From the NCBI RefSeq assembly GCF_000010805.1, contig NC_012522.1, forward strand, positions 5,642,001 through 5,706,000: a stretch of DNA of 64,000 nucleotides, read 5' to 3'. This DNA comes from Rhodococcus opacus B4. Its GTDB lineage: Bacteria; Actinomycetota; Actinomycetes; Mycobacteriales; Mycobacteriaceae. The translations under genes and the position numbers were made by a program. Numbering within the stretch: the first letter of the stretch is position 1; each line of letters starts with the position of its first letter. The notes beneath the pieces were generated by a model. That model ran no database searches. It was given only the letters and a program-made list of their open reading frames with translations, and had not been told where the DNA came from. Positions 8,795 to 16,931 of this stretch are shown piece after piece.

Positions 8795-9754
8795 TCAGAC
8801 GTCGATGCCGAGGTTGATCGCCGCGAGGTAGCCGTCCGACTGCTTGGCGACGGTCAGCATGCCGGCGTCGTCGTAGATGCCGTCGGTGGCGTTGGTCACG
8901 TTGTTCTCGCGCCCGGTGTGATCGGAGTACGGCGCCGCCGCGTACACCTCGGTCAGCAGGGCCTCGTCGAAGAACAGCTGGGTGGTGAGCACCGTCTTCT
9001 TGTCGATGTGCACCTTGAGGTGGATGTGGGTGGTCCGGCCCTGGTACCAGCCGGGGAAGACGGTGGTGAACTGGGCGATGCCATTCGCGTCGGTGGTCTG
9101 GGCGCCGCGCAGGTAGGTGCCGTCGTCTGTGGTGGTGGCCTCGCTGTCGCCGACGCTGTACGACCCGTCGGACGTCTCACCCGAACCGCCTGACATGTCG
9201 CCACCGGGACCGCCGGGGCCACCTGCGCCGCCGGGACCACCGGCCGGGGGCCGGCCGCCACCGGGTCCGCCTTCCGGCGGCTGGCCGCCACCGGGCGCAC
9301 CGCCGAGGTCCGCGGCCTTCGAACCCGACTCGAAGCCGGAATACACGCCGCCGGCGTCGCAGTGCCAGATCTCCACGACGGCATTGCTCACCACCGCGGC
9401 GGAACCGTCCGCGGAACAGTTCGTCAGGTCCTGCACGCGCAGTGCGAGCTGCAGGTTCGTCCCCGGCCGGTCTTCGCGGATGTCGCTGCGGATGGAGTCG
9501 ACGTCGAACCAGTACGGTCCCTGCGTCTCCTCGACGGCCATCACGCACTGCGGCGCCTGGTCGAGCAGGGCCGTCACGGCGTCCGCACTGCTGGTGGTGC
9601 CTGCGGCGGACGCGGTCGACGTGGCCGACGCCGACGTGCTGCTCCCGCTACCGCTGCAGGCGGCGATGAGCCCACCCAGACTCATCGTGCCACCCACCGC
9701 CAGCGCTCGGCGGCGGCTGACGCGCAGTCGGCTCTTCTCGACGTCCTTGTTCAC
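8795..9754 (-). CDS. Tat/lipoprotein intradiol ring-cleavage dioxygenase-like protein
   Basis: Starts at a GTG 8 bases after GGAGAGG; longer in-frame extensions run into the neighbouring pirin gene. The N-terminus has a twin-arginine-like SRRRALAVGG followed by a lipobox (LIAAC), so it should be an exported lipoprotein. The catalytic region matches the protocatechuate/catechol dioxygenase fold: GPYWFDVDSIRSDIREDRPG, VEIWHCDAGGVYSGF, then FPGWYQGRTTHIHLKVH, which carries the Tyr and His iron ligands. Between them is a ~40-residue Gly/Pro-rich insertion (GGGQPPEGGPGG-like). Surface-anchored intradiol enzymes can open catecholic rings outside the cell. The substrate is not predictable. Confidence 0.85.
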   Translation of the reverse strand: MNKDVEKSRLRVSRRRALAVGGTMSLGGLIAACSGSGSSTSASATSTASAAGTTSSADAVTALLDQAPQCVMAVEETQGPYWFDVDSIRSDIREDRPGTNLQLALRVQDLTNCSADGSAAVVSNAVVEIWHCDAGGVYSGFESGSKAADLGGAPGGGQPPEGGPGGGRPPAGGPGGAGGPGGPGGDMSGGSGETSDGSYSVGDSEATTTDDGTYLRGAQTTDANGIAQFTTVFPGWYQGRTTHIHLKVHIDKKTVLTTQLFFDEALLTEVYAAAPYSDHTGRENNVTNATDGIYDDAGMLTVAKQSDGYLAAINLGIDV

Positions 9755-9846
9755 AATAGGTACCTCTCCATGATCGGGCTGTGCCCCCGATCGTGGCGCA
9801 CGAACCTGCGCGCGGCGTTCCGTCCGGCTGTGAACTTGCTGGGAAC

Positions 9847-10611
9847 TCAGCCGCCGAGGCGCGCGTGCATCTCCCAGACGAGCACCTCGGCGCCGGAGTG
9901 CGAGGAGATCTGCTGGCCACCGGAGGCGCTCAGCCGAACGGCGTCGCCCTCGTACACGGTGCCGACCCCCTCCATCTCCGCGGTGCCGCGGGCGACGAAG
10001 ACGTGGAGGAACGGCGCTTCGGGAAGGGTCACCGACGCGCCGGGGAAGAGTCGCGCGACATGCAGCGCCGCGTGCTTGTTGTTGATTCGGATCGCCGAAT
10101 TGTCCTTGTACTGCGGCATTCCGGATGCAACGGGCACCAGCCCGCCCTTGAGGATCTCGTCCTCGATCTCGAGCTGTTCGTAACTCGGGGCGAGTCCGGG
10201 TTCGTCGGGTACCACCCACATCTGGACGAAATGCACCGGCTCGTGGTGCTGCTCACCGGCCACGCGCCAGCTGTCGTTCTTCTCGGAATGCATGATGCCC
10301 TTGCCTGCGCTCATGCGTTGCGCAAGGCCGGGATAGATGATGCCGGAGTGGCCGATCGAGTCCTGGTGGACGAGCGAGCCGCGCAGCACCCAGGTGACGA
10401 TCTCCATGTCCTTGTGGGGATGGGTGTCGAATCCCTGACCGGGGAGCACCGTGTCGTCGTTGTTCACGAGGAGCAGTCCGTGGTGCGTGTTGTCGGGGTC
10501 GTAGTGCTGGCCGAAGGAGAACGAGTGCTTCGAATCCAACCAGGAAATCTTGGTTTTCAGCCGATCACCGGCGCGATGAACGTAGACGTGCGGTGTGGTG
10601 ACTGCTGGCAT
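9847..10611 (-). CDS. Pirin family cupin protein
   Basis: 254 residues. The N-terminal cupin has the pirin metal-site pattern FDTHPHKDMEIVTWVLRGSLVHQDS (two His and one Glu) followed by GIIYPGLAQRMSAGKGIMHSE. The C-terminal cupin domain (APFLHVFVARGTAEMEG) is more degenerate. Bacterial pirins are Fe-binding proteins; some have quercetinase activity and some act in regulation. It lies directly upstream of the dioxygenase gene on the same strand (92 bases between), so the two may form one unit. Confidence 0.9.
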   Translation of the reverse strand: MPAVTTPHVYVHRAGDRLKTKISWLDSKHSFSFGQHYDPDNTHHGLLLVNNDDTVLPGQGFDTHPHKDMEIVTWVLRGSLVHQDSIGHSGIIYPGLAQRMSAGKGIMHSEKNDSWRVAGEQHHEPVHFVQMWVVPDEPGLAPSYEQLEIEDEILKGGLVPVASGMPQYKDNSAIRINNKHAALHVARLFPGASVTLPEAPFLHVFVARGTAEMEGVGTVYEGDAVRLSASGGQQISSHSGAEVLVWEMHARLGG

Positions 10612-10954
10612 ATCGGTCCTCCTTCGGGTGGTACCCGGTCCAGAGTACGAGGTGCCGGCTGCGGGTATTCGCTAGACGGTGTCGATTGTGCATCGAATTC
10701 ATCGCCTGCTCGTCGCGGTGGACGGGCCCGCTCGATCCTGAAATGGTGTTGCGTAGTGCGGCAATTGGAGGCCCTCCGCATCGTAAGGCACTGTTCGGCA
10801 ACGGGTTTCGTCGACGGCCCAAACGCGTGAAAGACGGCCGTCCAGTTCGTACCGCCACGAATGCCCGCTTCCGCCGGGCCTGCGGCGTACAGTTCGAATT
10901 GTGCGTCCAGGAGTCGCAGGATTCCGGCACGTCGCACCCGGCGGAAGGAGCGTG
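10612..10954. other. Intergenic region, no gene supported
   Basis: 343 bases upstream of the pirin gene and of the small forward gene. Open frames here overlap in all directions, lack ribosome-binding sites and have no recognisable content. It probably holds divergent promoters, but I could not pick out a convincing -35/-10 pair or operator. Confidence 0.4.
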
Positions 10955-11131
10955 ATGAAGGCGAATCCGGATCGACACGATCAGCTCCCCGAACACCAGC
11001 GGATCGCAGACCTCGTCGACGACATGGAAGACCGCCTGGCGGCCGAACGCGAAGCGAAGGGGATCGCGGGCAACGCGTCCGAGCGCAAGCAGGCGGAACA
11101 GGTCGAGCCCGACGACCAGGCGCCCGAGTAG
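10955..11131 (+). CDS. Small acidic hypothetical protein (58 aa)
   Basis: Starts at an ATG right after GGAAGGAGCGTG, which decides the start over upstream in-frame codons. The product is highly charged and probably helical: HQRIADLVDDMEDRLAAEREAKG, then a Q/E-rich C-terminus (KQAEQVEPDDQAPE). No family recognised. A 40-bp palindrome begins 18 bases after its stop, separating it from the convergent couM gene. Confidence 0.65.
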   Translation: MKANPDRHDQLPEHQRIADLVDDMEDRLAAEREAKGIAGNASERKQAEQVEPDDQAPE

Positions 11132-11149
11132 CGTGCGCCTCCGGCGCCT

Positions 11150-11189
11150 GTGAGTACTTGTTAACCGCCCGACGTTGACAAGTACTCAC
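11150..11189. repeat. 40-bp palindrome, family 1, copy A
   Basis: Arms GTGAGTACTTGTTAAC (11150-11165) and GTTGACAAGTACTCAC (11174-11189) pair with one G-T mismatch; loop CGCCCGAC. Upstream flank holds a GCGCCTCCGGCGC mini-palindrome. It lies between the convergent stops of the small forward gene and couM. Likely a bidirectional terminator. Confidence 0.9.
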
Positions 11190-11196
11190 GGGTGGG

Positions 11197-11673
11197 TTAC
11201 TCGAAGAAGCGGTACACGGCCTCGACGACTACCGCGGGTCGCTCGCTGCCCTCGAGTTCGATCTGCCCCGCGACCGTCACCTGGACGCCGCCCTTGGGCA
11301 GTTCCTCGACGGACTGCAGCGTGGCGTTCAGCCGGACGCGTCCCTCGGCGGGCACGGGGTTGGTGAACCGGACCTTGTTCAGCCCGTAGTTGACGGCCAT
11401 GGTCACGCTGTCGACGGTCAGGATCTCGTCCCACATGGGGATGATCAGCGACAACGTCAGGTAGCCGTGGGCGATGGGTCCGCCGAACGGGCTCTCCGCC
11501 CGGGCGCGCTCGGGGTCGACGTGGATCCACTGGTGGTCGTCGGTGGCGTCGGCGAACGTGTCGATCCGCTGCTGGGGGATGTCGATCCACGAACTGGTGC
11601 CCAGCGGCCGGCCCTCGAGTGCGGCGAGGTCGGCGAGGGTGGCGACCCGGGTGGTGGTGGCGGTGGTGCTCAT
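11197..11673 (-). CDS. couM: MaoC-type hydroxycinnamoyl-CoA hydratase CouM
   Basis: 158 residues from an ATG preceded by GGAG. It has the MaoC hot-dog fold with the hydratase-2-like catalytic segment TFADATDDHQWIHVDPERA, followed by SPFGGPIAHGYLTLS. As third gene of couNOM it should hydrate the side-chain double bond of p-coumaroyl-/feruloyl-CoA to the beta-hydroxyacyl-CoA. The assignment rests on gene order and families matching the couNOM unit described in R. jostii RHA1 (Otani et al. 2014). The gene follows couO by 10 bases. Confidence 0.88.
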   Translation of the reverse strand: MSTTATTTRVATLADLAALEGRPLGTSSWIDIPQQRIDTFADATDDHQWIHVDPERARAESPFGGPIAHGYLTLSLIIPMWDEILTVDSVTMAVNYGLNKVRFTNPVPAEGRVRLNATLQSVEELPKGGVQVTVAGQIELEGSERPAVVVEAVYRFFE

Positions 11674-11683
11674 GTGCAAACTC

Positions 11684-12574
11684 CTAGTCTTTGATGCCGA
11701 GAACGCGGAGGGCGTTCTGCTTGAAGATCAGCGGCGCGACCTCCGGCTTGATGTCGAGGTTCTCGAAGTCCTTGATCCAGCGGTCGACCTGGATGACGGG
11801 GAAGTCGGAGCCGAACAGGACCTTGCCGCGGAGCATGCTGTTGGCGGCCTTGACCAGCTGCGGGGGGAAGTATTTCGGCGACCATCCGGACAGGTCGATG
11901 TAGACGTTGGCCTTGTGGGTGGCGATGGAGATCTGCGCGTCGACCCACGGGACGGCGGGGTGGGCCATGATCACGGTGAGGTCGGGGAAGTCGGCGGCGA
12001 TGTCGTCGAGGAGCATCGGGTCGGAGTAGCGCAGTTTGATGCCGTGTCCGCCGGGTAGTCCGGCGCCGATCCCGGTCTGTCCGGTGTGGAACAGGGCGGG
12101 GACCCCGGCCTCGGTGATGGCGTCGTAGAGCGGGTAGAAGCGGCGGTCGTTCGGCTCGAAGCCCTGCATGCTGGGGTGGAACTTGAATCCCTTGACGCCG
12201 TACTCGTCGACGAGGCGGTGGACACGGCGGACGGCGGCCTTGCCCTGCCAGGGGTCGACGGACCCGAAGGGGATGAGGACGTCGTTGTGACGGGCGGCGC
12301 CCTCGGCGATCTCCTCGACCGAGTTGGCGGCGTGGCCGCTGGCGGAGGCCGCGTCGACGGTGAACACGACGGCGGCCATGTTGCGTGCGCGGTAGTGGTC
12401 GGCGATCGCGTCGATGGACGGGGTGCGTTCCTCGCCGGACTTGAAGTACTTCTCCGAGGCGGCCATCAGCTCGTCGTCGAGGGACCGGTGCCCGCAGCCG
12501 TCGATCTCGACGTGGGTGTGGATGTCGATGGCGTCGATCTCGTCGAAGTCGATGCCGTACTCGTAGCGGCTCAT
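11684..12574 (-). CDS. couO: Amidohydrolase CouO, cleaves the beta-ketoacyl intermediate
   Basis: 296 residues, amidohydrolase superfamily 2 (COG2159). Metal-site elements are DIHTHVE near the N-terminus, KFHPSMQG, HTGQTG, MAHPAVPWVD and LFGSDFP. The Asp of LFGSDFP is residue 257 with this start, which agrees with the published CouO metal ligand D257. The enzyme hydrolyses the 4-hydroxyphenyl-beta-ketopropionyl intermediate to the benzoate, replacing the thiolase and thioesterase of ordinary beta-oxidation. Its ATG overlaps the couN stop by 4 bases (ATGA), so translation is coupled. Confidence 0.93.
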   Translation of the reverse strand: MSRYEYGIDFDEIDAIDIHTHVEIDGCGHRSLDDELMAASEKYFKSGEERTPSIDAIADHYRARNMAAVVFTVDAASASGHAANSVEEIAEGAARHNDVLIPFGSVDPWQGKAAVRRVHRLVDEYGVKGFKFHPSMQGFEPNDRRFYPLYDAITEAGVPALFHTGQTGIGAGLPGGHGIKLRYSDPMLLDDIAADFPDLTVIMAHPAVPWVDAQISIATHKANVYIDLSGWSPKYFPPQLVKAANSMLRGKVLFGSDFPVIQVDRWIKDFENLDIKPEVAPLIFKQNALRVLGIKD

Positions 12575-13482
12575 TTCGCCATCAACTCCTCGGGGAACTC
12601 CTCGCCAACGGACTCGAGCGAGTCGCCGAACGCGTCCGTCCACCGCGCTGCGATGTCCTCGGCTGACCAGCCGCCGTCGGAGTACTCGACCGCGGTGAGT
12701 TCGGGGTGCGACCACAGTGCGAGGCGGTCGCCGCCGACCGCGAAGGCTTGCCCGGTGATCTCGGCGGCGGCGTCGGACGCGAGGAACGAGATGATGCCCG
12801 CGGCGTCGTCGGGCGTGCCCATTCCGACCTCGCGTCGGATGATCGCGGGCAACGGCTCGCCGTTCTTCATGCCGTCGATGTAGGGGGCGAGGAACGGGAC
12901 GGTCTCGGTCATCGCCGTGGCGGCGACGGGGCAGACGGCGTTGGCGGTGATGCCGGCGCGCTGCAGTTCCATCGCCCAGGTGCGGACCATGCCGACGATG
13001 CCGGACTTGGCGCCGGAGTAGTTGGTCTGCCCGAAGTTGCCGCGCTGGCCGGCGGGGGAGCCGATGCAGATGATGCGGCCACCGTCGCCCTGCTCGCGGA
13101 AGCGCAGCACCGCTTCACGCACGCACGTGAACGTGCCGCGCAGATGCACGCCGACGACGGCGTCGAAGTCGTCGTCGGTCATCTTCCACAGCACCTTGTC
13201 GCGGAGGATGCCGGCGTTGGTGACCATGATGTCGAGGCGACCGAATGCGTCGACCGCCCCGGCGACCAGCTTCCGGGCGGTCTCGGTGTTGCCGACCGGG
13301 GCGACGACGGCGACGGCGCGGCCGCCCGCGGCGGTGATCTCCGCGACGGCGGCGTCGGCGGTGGCCTGGTTGACGTCGTTGATCACGACCGCGGCGCCGT
13401 GGCGGGCCAGGTCCTTGGCGTAGGCGAGCCCGAGGCCCTGTCCGCTGCCGGTGACGACGGCGACTCTGTCGATGAGGTTCAT
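12571..13482 (-). CDS. couN: Short-chain dehydrogenase CouN
   Basis: 303 residues. Classical SDR motifs: TGSGQGLGLAYA for NAD(P) near the N-terminus, NAGI, catalytic Ser in CIGSPAGQRG and YSGAK (Tyr/Lys). A ~55-residue C-terminal extension (WSHPELTAVEYSDGG...) resembles peroxisomal multifunctional-type 3-hydroxyacyl-CoA dehydrogenases. It should oxidise the beta-hydroxyacyl-CoA made by CouM. First gene of couNOM; start chosen at the ATG behind GGAGAATCC. The promoter faces couR across 113 bases. Confidence 0.9.
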   Translation of the reverse strand: MNLIDRVAVVTGSGQGLGLAYAKDLARHGAAVVINDVNQATADAAVAEITAAGGRAVAVVAPVGNTETARKLVAGAVDAFGRLDIMVTNAGILRDKVLWKMTDDDFDAVVGVHLRGTFTCVREAVLRFREQGDGGRIICIGSPAGQRGNFGQTNYSGAKSGIVGMVRTWAMELQRAGITANAVCPVAATAMTETVPFLAPYIDGMKNGEPLPAIIRREVGMGTPDDAAGIISFLASDAAAEITGQAFAVGGDRLALWSHPELTAVEYSDGGWSAEDIAARWTDAFGDSLESVGEEFPEELMAK

Positions 13483-13517
13483 GTCGGATTCTCCTGAGGT
13501 CGTGTTCGCTGAATCAC

Positions 13518-13566
13518 ACGTAATCATTGATGATTGAGAAAGTCAATCATTAAGATCTGCTACTCT
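13518..13566. promoter_or_regulatory. couN/couR divergent promoters with CouR-type operator O1
   Basis: TGATTGA-GAAAG-TCAATCA (13531-13549) is a 7-bp inverted repeat, preceded directly by a third half-site TCATTGA (13524-13530). On the reverse strand the operator supplies TTGACT (-35, 13541-13546), 17 bases from TTACGT (13518-13523), reading into couN. On the forward strand TACTCT (13561-13566) is the likely couR -10. A repressor bound here would block both promoters, including its own. Confidence 0.7.
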
Positions 13567-13595
13567 AGCGACACTCATCGGAAGGGGGTCGTCGC

Positions 13596-14036
13596 ATGGC
13601 AGAGACGCAGGCGTTATCGGACGACATCGGGTTCCTGCTCTCACGCGTCGGCGGAATGGTGCTGGGCTCGGTGAACAAGGCCCTCGTTCCCACCGGTCTG
13701 CGGGTGCGGTCCTACTCGGTCCTCGTCCTCGCGTGCGAACAGGCCGAGGGCGTCAACCAGCGCGGCGTGGCCGCGACCATGGGCCTCGACCCCAGCCAGA
13801 TCGTGGGACTCGTCGACGAACTCGAGGAACGCGGACTCGTCGTCCGAACCCTCGACCCTTCCGACCGCCGCAACAAACTGATCGCCGCGACCGACGAGGG
13901 CAGGCGGCTCCGCGACGACGCCAAGGCCCGCGTCGACGCCGCCCACGGGCGCTATTTCGAGGGCATCCCCGAATCGATCGTGAATCAGATGCGGGACACG
14001 TTGCAGAGCATCGCCTTTCCCGCACTTCCCGAGTAG
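13596..14036 (+). CDS. couR: MarR-family repressor CouR
   Basis: 146 residues with the MarR winged helix: GVAATMGLDPSQIVGLVDELEERGLVVRTLDPSDRRNKLIAATDEG, ending in a C-terminal dimerisation helix. CouR of RHA1 is known to repress the cou genes and to release DNA on binding p-coumaroyl-CoA. Position (divergent from couN) and family agree. GGAAGGGGG precedes the ATG. The three operator copies found in this window fit one regulon. The next gene starts 7 bases after its stop, so a DUF3237 gene is probably co-transcribed. Confidence 0.88.
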   Translation: MAETQALSDDIGFLLSRVGGMVLGSVNKALVPTGLRVRSYSVLVLACEQAEGVNQRGVAATMGLDPSQIVGLVDELEERGLVVRTLDPSDRRNKLIAATDEGRRLRDDAKARVDAAHGRYFEGIPESIVNQMRDTLQSIAFPALPE

Positions 14037-14042
14037 GGCGCG

Positions 14043-14519
14043 ATGACCGACCTGCTCGCGCCGGCCCCGCCCGGCCTGTCGTACCTCGCCACGTTCTTCG
14101 TGCAGGTCGCCGATCCGGTGGAGATCGGATCCACGCCGGACGGGACCCGCCGCATCATCCCCATCGTCGGGGGACGCGTCGAGGGCCCCGAACTCCGCGG
14201 CACCGTGCTGCCGGTCGGAGCGGACTTCCAGGTGCTCAGCTCGTCCACGCTCACCGAGCTCGAGGCCAAGTACGCCATCGAGACCGACGACGGCGACCGG
14301 ATCTACGTCACCAACTTCGGGCTTCGCTCGGGCACCGCGGAGGACATTGCCCGGCTGGTCGCGGGCGAACCCGTGCCGGCCGAGCGGATCTACTTCCGCT
14401 GCACACCCCGGCTCACCGCCGCCGAGGGCCGGTGGTCGTGGCTGCGCTCGCGGATCCTCGTCGGCACCGGTGAGCGCCTTCCCGGCGAGGTCCGTCTCAC
14501 GGTGTTCGTGGTGGACTGA
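14043..14519 (+). CDS. DUF3237 family protein
   Basis: 158 residues of the DUF3237/UPF0311 beta-barrel family, with GGRVEGPELRGTVLPVGADFQ, a Tyr-rich IYVTNFGLRSG and a C-terminal YFRCTPRLTAAEG segment. Proteins of this family often sit in aromatic and terpenoid degradation clusters, but no reaction is established that I know of. Its 7-base spacing from couR implies co-expression under CouR autoregulation, and the LysR gene follows 4 bases after its stop. It may act on a pathway intermediate, which is inference. Confidence 0.8.
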   Translation: MTDLLAPAPPGLSYLATFFVQVADPVEIGSTPDGTRRIIPIVGGRVEGPELRGTVLPVGADFQVLSSSTLTELEAKYAIETDDGDRIYVTNFGLRSGTAEDIARLVAGEPVPAERIYFRCTPRLTAAEGRWSWLRSRILVGTGERLPGEVRLTVFVVD

Positions 14520-14523
14520 CGCC

Positions 14524-15429
14524 GTGGAGATCCGCTGGATGAAGTCGTTCGTCGCGGTCGCCGAGGAACTCAACTACGGCCGCGCCGCCGAGGTGCTGCA
14601 CATCGCGCAACCGGCGGTCAGCCAGCAGGTTCAGCAACTCGAGAAGCGTCTCGGTGTGAAACTGTTCGACCGCACCACCCGATCGGTCCGGCTCACCGCG
14701 GCGGGGGAGCGATTCCTGCAGCCGTGCAGGGACGCCCTCGCCGGGATCGATCGCGCCGTCGATGCCGCGGTGATCGCCGATCCGAAAGTCGAGGGTCGCG
14801 TCCGGGTCGGCTTCAGCGGAGCGTACGGACAGACCGAATTGTCCTCTCTCGCAAGGTCAGTGCGCCGCAGATACCCCCTGATCGACCTCGTCCTCGAAGG
14901 GGCGACGGTGAGTGGGCAGATCCTCGACGAGATCTGGGAGGGCCAACTGGACCTCGGGATCGTCTCCGACGCGGTTTCGCACCCCCACGTGCTCACGCGG
15001 CAGATCTCGGTGGAGTACCTCAGTGCGCTGCTTCCGAGCGATCACCCACTCGCCGAACGGAAGTCGATCGACCTCGCGGAACTGCGCGAAGAAGCGTTCG
15101 TCGCGAATCCCGCCGCCACCGGATCCACGCTCCGCCGGGATCTGCTCGCCGCGTGCCGGGATGCCGGGTTCACGCCGAACATCGTGCAGGAGACCACCGA
15201 CGGCATCGTCCTGACCGCCCTCGTCGCGGCGGGCGTAGGCGTGGCGCTCGTGCCCGGTGACGTGCAGACGTATCCCAATCGGGTGGTGCTCATCCCTCTC
15301 GGCGTCGGAAAATTTGAAGTCCGGGCGGCGCTGGCCTGGTCGGACCGTCCCGTCTCGCCCGTCGTGCAGACGGTTCTCGACCTCGCCGCCGAGGTGCTGC
15401 CGACGCCGGGCACCGTCCCCGGGGAGTAA
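14524..15429 (+). CDS. LysR-family transcriptional regulator
   Basis: 301 residues from a GTG 4 bases after the DUF3237 stop. The N-terminal winged helix carries AEELNYGRAAEVLHIAQPAVSQQVQQLEKRLGVKLFDRTTRSVRLTAAG in family order. The effector domain follows from ~residue 90 (RVRVGFSGAYG, LDLGIVSDAV, VALVPGDV). Family members usually activate an adjacent gene in response to a small aromatic or acid ligand. The likely targets are the downstream MHS permease and CocE-type hydrolase genes, which follow on the same strand. An inverted repeat in the 176-base gap is a candidate site. Confidence 0.9.
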   Translation: MEIRWMKSFVAVAEELNYGRAAEVLHIAQPAVSQQVQQLEKRLGVKLFDRTTRSVRLTAAGERFLQPCRDALAGIDRAVDAAVIADPKVEGRVRVGFSGAYGQTELSSLARSVRRRYPLIDLVLEGATVSGQILDEIWEGQLDLGIVSDAVSHPHVLTRQISVEYLSALLPSDHPLAERKSIDLAELREEAFVANPAATGSTLRRDLLAACRDAGFTPNIVQETTDGIVLTALVAAGVGVALVPGDVQTYPNRVVLIPLGVGKFEVRAALAWSDRPVSPVVQTVLDLAAEVLPTPGTVPGE

Positions 15430-15445
15430 TAAAGATCGGTTATCA

Positions 15446-15476
15446 ATCACCGTCGATACTGCTCTTGGACGGTGAT
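15446..15476. promoter_or_regulatory. Inverted repeat between LysR and MHS permease genes
   Basis: ATCACCGTC (15446-15454) and GACGGTGAT (15468-15476) pair perfectly around a 13-base spacer. The spacing suits either a LysR-type binding site upstream of the permease gene or a weak terminator after the regulator gene. Direct GATCGGT copies flank it on both sides. Confidence 0.45.
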
Positions 15477-15605
15477 CGGTTTCTTTGGCAGAGTCTCCCT
15501 CGGCGGCAACGGATGTGACCGAGGCAACTTTCGATCCCCGGTGTCGCACCCACCTCGAGGCCTCTCCGAACTCCCGGAAGCCCTTCACCTTCAGGTAGGA
15601 ACCAC

Positions 15606-16931
15606 ATGACTTCCACATTCGACGGCCGCGCCGTACGCGCCGATGCCGCAGTCCGGTCGCCCCACGCGCGGCGGGCCGCCCTGGCCTCCTTCGTGGGCAG
15701 CACACTCGAGTACTACGACTTCTTCATCTACGCGTCCTTCTCCGCCCTCGCGTTCAACACCCTGTTCTTCCCGGATCTCGGGTCGTTCTGGGGGACCGTC
15801 GTGTCGATGGCGACCATCGGGATCGGGTACGTCGTGCGGCCTCTCGCGGCCCTCGTCTTCGGGCACTTCGGGGACACGCTGGGACGGAAGCGGATGCTGG
15901 TGGTGACGCTCGTGATGATGGGCGTGGCGACGTCGCTCATCGGCTGCCTGCCCACCTACGGGGCGATCGGGGTCGCGGCGCCGATCCTGCTGGTACTGCT
16001 CCGGGCCGTCCAGGGTGCGTCCGCGGCGGGCGAGTCGGCGGGAGCGGCGTCCCTCGCGCTCGAACACGCGCCCGCCCACCGCCGGGCGCTCGCGGCGAGT
16101 TGGGTCAACACCGGTGCCGCCGCCGGCATGCTGCTGGCGTCGCTGGTGGTCCTCGTGTTCTCCGGGCTGCCCGAGGACGCCTTCCTCGCCTGGGGATGGC
16201 GAATCCCGTTCCTGCTCAGCATCTTCGTCGCCCTCGCCGGGCTCGTGATCCGCCGGATGCTGCCCGAGAGCGAGGTGTTCGAGGAGGCCGTGTCCACCGA
16301 CGGGCCGAAGGAGATGCCGGCGAAGGTGATCTTCCGCGACCACTGGCCGAGCGTGCTGCGGGTCGTGGGGTGCGGACTGTTCGCGGTGGTGTCCACCATC
16401 GTCACCGCGTTCGCCCTGTCGTGGGGCACCCACGAGGCCGGCGTGTCCCGGACCGTCATGGTGGGCGCCACCGTGCTCACCGCCGCGCTCGCACTCGCCG
16501 CCCAGCCCGCCGCCGGCATCCTCGCCGACCGGATCGGGCGCAAGCCGATCTTCATCACCGGCAATCTCGTCTGCGCCGTCTCCATCTCCGGCTTCTTCTG
16601 GGCGATCAGCCAGCGGTCGACGGCCCTGATCCTCGTCACGGCGTGCATCGTGATGGTGGTCGGCTACTCGCTCGTCAACGCCGTCGGACCCGCGCTGTAC
16701 GCCGAGATGTTCGAGACCCGCATCCGGTACTCGGGCATGGCGATCTCCGGGCAGCTGGCCTTGGTGGCCACCGGATTCGCGCCCACCATCGCCGCGACCC
16801 TCGTCCGGCCCGGACCGAACGGCTGGATACCGGTGGCCGCGTTCACCGCCGGCTGTTGCCTGGTCAGCGCCCTCACCACGCTCACGGTCCGCGAAACCTA
16901 CCGGACCAGCACCACCGACCTCGGCAAATGA
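15606..16931 (+). CDS. MHS-type MFS permease
   Basis: 441 residues, 12 predicted membrane segments, of the metabolite:H+ symporter branch of the MFS. It shows GSTLEYYDFFIYA in TM1, the loop 2-3 motif GHFGDTLGRKRML, AAGESAGAASLALEHA, and DRIGRKP between TM8 and TM9. The N-terminus resembles CouT in this same window (GSTIEFYDFLLYA), so both probably carry related organic acids. It follows TAGGAACCAC and overlaps the CocE-type gene by 4 bases (ATGA), implying uptake and hydrolysis of one substrate class under LysR control. Confidence 0.9.
   Translation: MTSTFDGRAVRADAAVRSPHARRAALASFVGSTLEYYDFFIYASFSALAFNTLFFPDLGSFWGTVVSMATIGIGYVVRPLAALVFGHFGDTLGRKRMLVVTLVMMGVATSLIGCLPTYGAIGVAAPILLVLLRAVQGASAAGESAGAASLALEHAPAHRRALAASWVNTGAAAGMLLASLVVLVFSGLPEDAFLAWGWRIPFLLSIFVALAGLVIRRMLPESEVFEEAVSTDGPKEMPAKVIFRDHWPSVLRVVGCGLFAVVSTIVTAFALSWGTHEAGVSRTVMVGATVLTAALALAAQPAAGILADRIGRKPIFITGNLVCAVSISGFFWAISQRSTALILVTACIVMVVGYSLVNAVGPALYAEMFETRIRYSGMAISGQLALVATGFAPTIAATLVRPGPNGWIPVAAFTAGCCLVSALTTLTVRETYRTSTTDLGK

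Noticed and set aside
6838..8817. 659-codon forward open frame opposite the M13 peptidase
   Set aside because: Antisense shadow; its real strand shows HEIGHGFDD and other M13 motifs.
10686..10955. 89-codon forward open frame upstream of the small acidic protein
   Set aside because: No ribosome-binding site, no family features, and frames in this area are open in several directions.
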